A stretch of 64,000 bases of DNA from Olleya sediminilitoris (GTDB taxonomy: Bacteria > Bacteroidota > Bacteroidia > Flavobacteriales > Flavobacteriaceae). A model generated the notes under the pieces. The model worked only from the letters and a program-made list of their open reading frames with translations, did no database searches and had not been told where the DNA came from. The translations under genes and the position numbers were made by a program. The stretch covers positions 31,571 to 95,570 of the forward strand of contig NZ_JAEMEF010000014.1 of assembly GCF_016785945.1 (NCBI RefSeq). Reading direction: 5' to 3'. Shown here in pieces: positions 63,946-64,000 of the stretch. How positions within the stretch are numbered: the first letter of the stretch is position 1; every line of letters begins with the position of its first letter.

Positions 63946-64000
63946 TTAACGTTTTAAGGTAAAGTGCGCTTTAAATTGTTTTCTGGTGTTGCTGGTATCA
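63946..64000 (-). CDS. Possible 3' end of a minus-strand gene
   Basis: The minus strand is open from the window end to a TAA at 63946-63948, reading DTSNTRKQFKAHFTLKR. It ends 28 bases from the terminator, as a convergent gene would. Another minus-strand frame is also open for 14 codons, so this is only a possibility. Confidence 0.25.
   Translation of the reverse strand, partial: DTSNTRKQFKAHFTLKR

Noticed and set aside
1..64000. CRISPR array, insertion sequence, integrase or defence island
   Set aside because: No regularly spaced repeats, transposase or integrase motifs, or known defence genes were seen; the only dispersed repeat is the roughly 90-bp intergenic element.

Overview
The window comes from a low-GC (visibly AT-rich) marine-type member of the Bacteroidota, most likely a Flavobacteriaceae species. 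The signs are: promoters of the TTTG-N19-TAnnTTTG class instead of -35/-10 boxes, SusC/SusD pairs, type IX secretion features (a PorP/SprF protein and a C-terminal sorting domain), a short 287-residue housekeeping sigma factor, and family-typical proteins such as DUF6089. The genus cannot be fixed from the sequence alone.

Layout. 1-5850: fabD 3' end, lspA, a small basic protein, galE, a DegT/DnrJ aminotransferase, waaA (Kdo transferase) and an EamA exporter: housekeeping and envelope genes. 5912-29501: a large alginate utilisation locus. It contains KDPG aldolase and KDG kinase, a LacI regulator, a second KdgK-like kinase, an SDR reductase (probable DEH reductase), an MFS uptake protein, a FadR-type GntR regulator, a PKD surface lipoprotein, SusD, SusC, a KdgF-type cupin, and six lyases or lyase-like proteins (PL17, two PL7, two PL6 and one unassigned jelly-roll protein carrying a type IX sorting domain). 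29633-29814: tRNA-Leu and tRNA-Gly. 29917-64000: core genes, namely mutS, a TrmH-type methyltransferase, a folK-deoxynucleoside kinase fusion, a queuosine precursor transporter, AsmA, rpoD, rpsU, murI, two OmpH/Skp chaperones, bamA, uppS, DUF6089, nadK, pdxJ, tig, clpP, clpX, a GH3-like protein, a gamma carbonic anhydrase, a LytS/LytR-like two-component pair, a PorP/SprF protein, an Nfu protein and dodecin.

How the alginate locus works (inference from families). Surface PL7 and PL6 lipoproteins and a T9SS-secreted enzyme cut alginate. SusC/SusD with the PKD lipoprotein import oligomers. PL6 and PL17 enzymes reduce them to unsaturated monouronate. KdgF converts this to the linear keto form (DEH), the SDR reduces DEH to KDG, and KdgK and KdgA give KDPG and then pyruvate plus glyceraldehyde-3-phosphate. 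Two separate operator systems are visible. One is a 22-bp LacI palindrome present twice in the kdgK/lacI divergent region and overlapping a canonical promoter. The other is a doubled TGGTNNACCA palindrome present once before susC and once before a PL7 gene, each overlapping a TATATTTG -7 box; the locus GntR regulator is the natural candidate to bind it.

Other points of interest: a roughly 90-bp structured intergenic repeat present twice (2395-2486 and 56560-56648), the remains of a third OmpH-type C-terminus between the two ompH genes, a 110-residue insertion in the MFS transporter, a cysteine cluster in the DegT aminotransferase, and an 18-bp perfect palindrome in front of the Nfu gene. No CRISPR array, insertion sequence or prophage was seen.
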